A stretch of DNA of 7,717 nt, taken from assembly GCA_035535195.1 (NCBI GenBank), contig DATLQK010000008.1, forward strand, positions 1 to 7,717, written 5' to 3'. Shown in pieces: positions 6,658-7,717 of this stretch. The position numbers and the translations under genes were made by a program. The notes under the pieces were generated by a model. It was given only the letters and a program-made list of their open reading frames with translations, searched no databases and was not told the DNA's origin. Source of the DNA: JACDAN01 sp035535195 (lineage in GTDB: Bacteria; Actinomycetota; Thermoleophilia; Gaiellales; Gaiellaceae). Within the stretch, counting starts at the first letter, position 1. Each line of letters starts with the position of its first letter.

Positions 6658-7548
6658 GACACTAGGCAGCTCGCAGCCTTCTGCGCCGTCGTCGACCGCC
6701 GCAGCTTCTCCCAGGCGGCGGAGCAGCTCGGAGTGACGCAGCCCGCTGTCAGCCTCCAGATCCGCTCACTCGAGCAGCGGCTCGGGCAGCGGCTCCTGGA
6801 CCGCTCGGGCCGACGCGTCGAGCCCACCGAGGCCGGGGTCCGGCTCTACCGGAGCGCCCAGCGGATGCTGGCGCTCGAGCAGCAGCTCCTGGAGGAGGTC
6901 TCCGGGAACGGCGACGGGGAGCTGACAGGGCGGCTCGAGATCGGCTGCTCGACCGGCCCGGGCGCGACGGTGCTGCCGCTCCTCCTCTGCGAGTTCCAGG
7001 AGGCGAACCCGCAGGTCGCGATCTCGCTGTCCGTCAATGACACGCAGCACGTGATCGACGCCGTCGCCCGGCGCGAGCTCGAGCTCGGGGTCGTCGGCGC
7101 CGCCAGCAAGCACCGCGGAGTCAGCTTCGAGCCGTTCTTTCAGGACGAGGTCGTGCTCGCCGTGCCGCCGAAGCACCGTTTCGCCGGGAAGACCGTCGAT
7201 CTCGACGACCTGCGCGCCGAGACGCTGATCCTGATGCAGGAGGGGGCAGGCGTCCGCCAGATGATCGAGGACGAGCTCGCCGCCGCCGGGCTGAGGACCC
7301 GCGACCTCGAGGTCCGCCTCGAGCTCGGGCTTCAGGAGTCCGTGAAGGCCGCGGTCGCCGCCGGCCACGGCGTCACCTTCATCTCCCGCTCCTCGATGGA
7401 GCCGGAGCTGGCGTCGGGGTCGCTCGCCGCGGCACGCGTGAAGGGGTTGGATCCGAAGCGCGAGATCTCGCTTGTACGCTCGACCGGGCGGACGCCGAGC
7501 CGCGTGGCCGAGGCTTTCGTCGAGTTCGCGCGCCAGAAGGTTCCGTGA
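6655..7548 (+). CDS. LysR-family transcriptional regulator
   Basis: This 297-residue protein has the full LysR-type layout. The N-terminal winged helix-turn-helix runs from RQLAAFCAVVDRRSFSQAA through LGVTQPAVSLQIRSLEQRLG (about 4-44), followed by the wing and RRVEPTEAG (53-61) and a linker helix to about 83. The effector-binding domain starts at LEIGCSTGPG (94-103) and includes DAVARRELELGVVG (135-148), DEVVLAVPPKH (164-174) and AAVAAGHGVTFI (232-243). It resembles the CysL/CbbR-like branch, but no effector can be named. The ATG at 6655 has no visible Shine-Dalgarno; a leaderless or near-leaderless transcript is possible. The stop overlaps the GTG of the next gene, so the regulator is probably co-transcribed with a dehydrogenase that it may control. 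It is divergent from the PhoX-like gene, which is a second candidate target. Confidence 0.93.
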   Translation: MDTRQLAAFCAVVDRRSFSQAAEQLGVTQPAVSLQIRSLEQRLGQRLLDRSGRRVEPTEAGVRLYRSAQRMLALEQQLLEEVSGNGDGELTGRLEIGCSTGPGATVLPLLLCEFQEANPQVAISLSVNDTQHVIDAVARRELELGVVGAASKHRGVSFEPFFQDEVVLAVPPKHRFAGKTVDLDDLRAETLILMQEGAGVRQMIEDELAAAGLRTRDLEVRLELGLQESVKAAVAAGHGVTFISRSSMEPELASGSLAAARVKGLDPKREISLVRSTGRTPSRVAEAFVEFARQKVP

Positions 7549-7717
7549 TCGTCCGCTGGGGTCTCGGCGAGCTGCCGGGTCTCCTCGCGGAGCTAGGCGT
7601 CGAGCGTCCGTTTCTCGTCGCGAGCCCGCGCTGGAACGACCTCGGGATCGAGCCGGCTGCTCACTGGGACGAGATCCCGTCGCACCGGATCGAGGTGCCC
7701 GACGGTGTCGACGGCGT
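7545..7717 (+). CDS. Iron-containing alcohol dehydrogenase / maleylacetate reductase-like protein, 3'-partial
   Basis: Only the first 57 codons are in the window. A GTG start at 7545 shares GTGA with the LysR stop and is preceded by AGAAGG four bases upstream, a good ribosome site. The translation begins MIVRWGLGELPGLLAELG and continues with ERPFLVASPRW, then SHRIEVPDGVDG. The pattern of a short strand, a Gly, a helix LPGLLAELG, a strand FLVAS and a later short strand before a long NAD-binding helix is that of the N-terminus of group III iron-containing alcohol dehydrogenases, including maleylacetate reductases. Dehydroquinate synthase or glycerol-1-phosphate dehydrogenase relatives share this beginning and cannot be ruled out. 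The metal-binding His residues and the GGGS NAD motif would lie beyond the edge. Coupling to a LysR regulator suggests an inducible catabolic step. Confidence 0.65.
   Translation, partial: MIVRWGLGELPGLLAELGVERPFLVASPRWNDLGIEPAAHWDEIPSHRIEVPDGVDG

Noticed and set aside
1..7717. CRISPR array, tRNA, insertion sequence or attachment site
   Set aside because: I saw no regularly spaced repeats, cloverleaf-like segments, transposase motifs or flanking direct repeats; coding genes fill nearly the whole window.

Overview
The window is high-GC DNA, roughly 70% by eye. The start codons are mixed (GTG, TTG and ATG), genes are tightly packed with 4-base overlaps, and there is a strong GC bias at third codon positions. 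This fits a high-GC actinobacterium. A Thermoleophilia-like soil lineage is my best guess, but no ribosomal or other marker gene is present to confirm it. There is no stretch over 300 bases without a gene, and I see no RNA gene, insertion sequence or CRISPR array.

Left part (1-4953): a surface-polysaccharide locus. A CapD/FlaA1/WbpM-type nucleotide-sugar dehydratase/epimerase runs off the left edge on the + strand. It meets, tail to tail and with a 66-base overlap, a three-gene minus-strand operon. That operon reads, in transcription order: a PglC/WbaP-type initiating sugar transferase, an AsnB-family glutamine-dependent amidotransferase, and a DUF354 protein predicted to have a GT-B fold. 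The operon is very compact: 4 bases separate the first two genes, and a TTGA stop/start overlap joins the last two. A plausible working model is that the + strand enzyme makes a modified UDP-sugar, the sugar transferase loads a sugar phosphate on the lipid carrier, and the amidotransferase and DUF354 protein modify or extend the glycan. The model is inference.

Middle part (4954-6654): a 75-base gap with a perfect 10-bp hairpin, then a secreted PhoX/DUF839-like protein on the minus strand. That protein has a Sec signal peptide and a His/Lys/Gly-rich C-terminus. A 78-base divergent control region follows. It carries a LysR-type T-N11-A palindrome that lies over the start codon of the next gene.

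Right part (6655-7717): a LysR-family regulator on the + strand. It is joined by a GTGA overlap to the beginning of a gene that looks like an iron-containing alcohol dehydrogenase or maleylacetate reductase relative and runs off the right edge.

I found no clearly new defence or mobile system. The most interesting points are the compact sugar transferase/amidotransferase/DUF354 cassette and a three-arm inverted repeat that could pair either as a terminator or over the ribosome binding site of the first polysaccharide gene.
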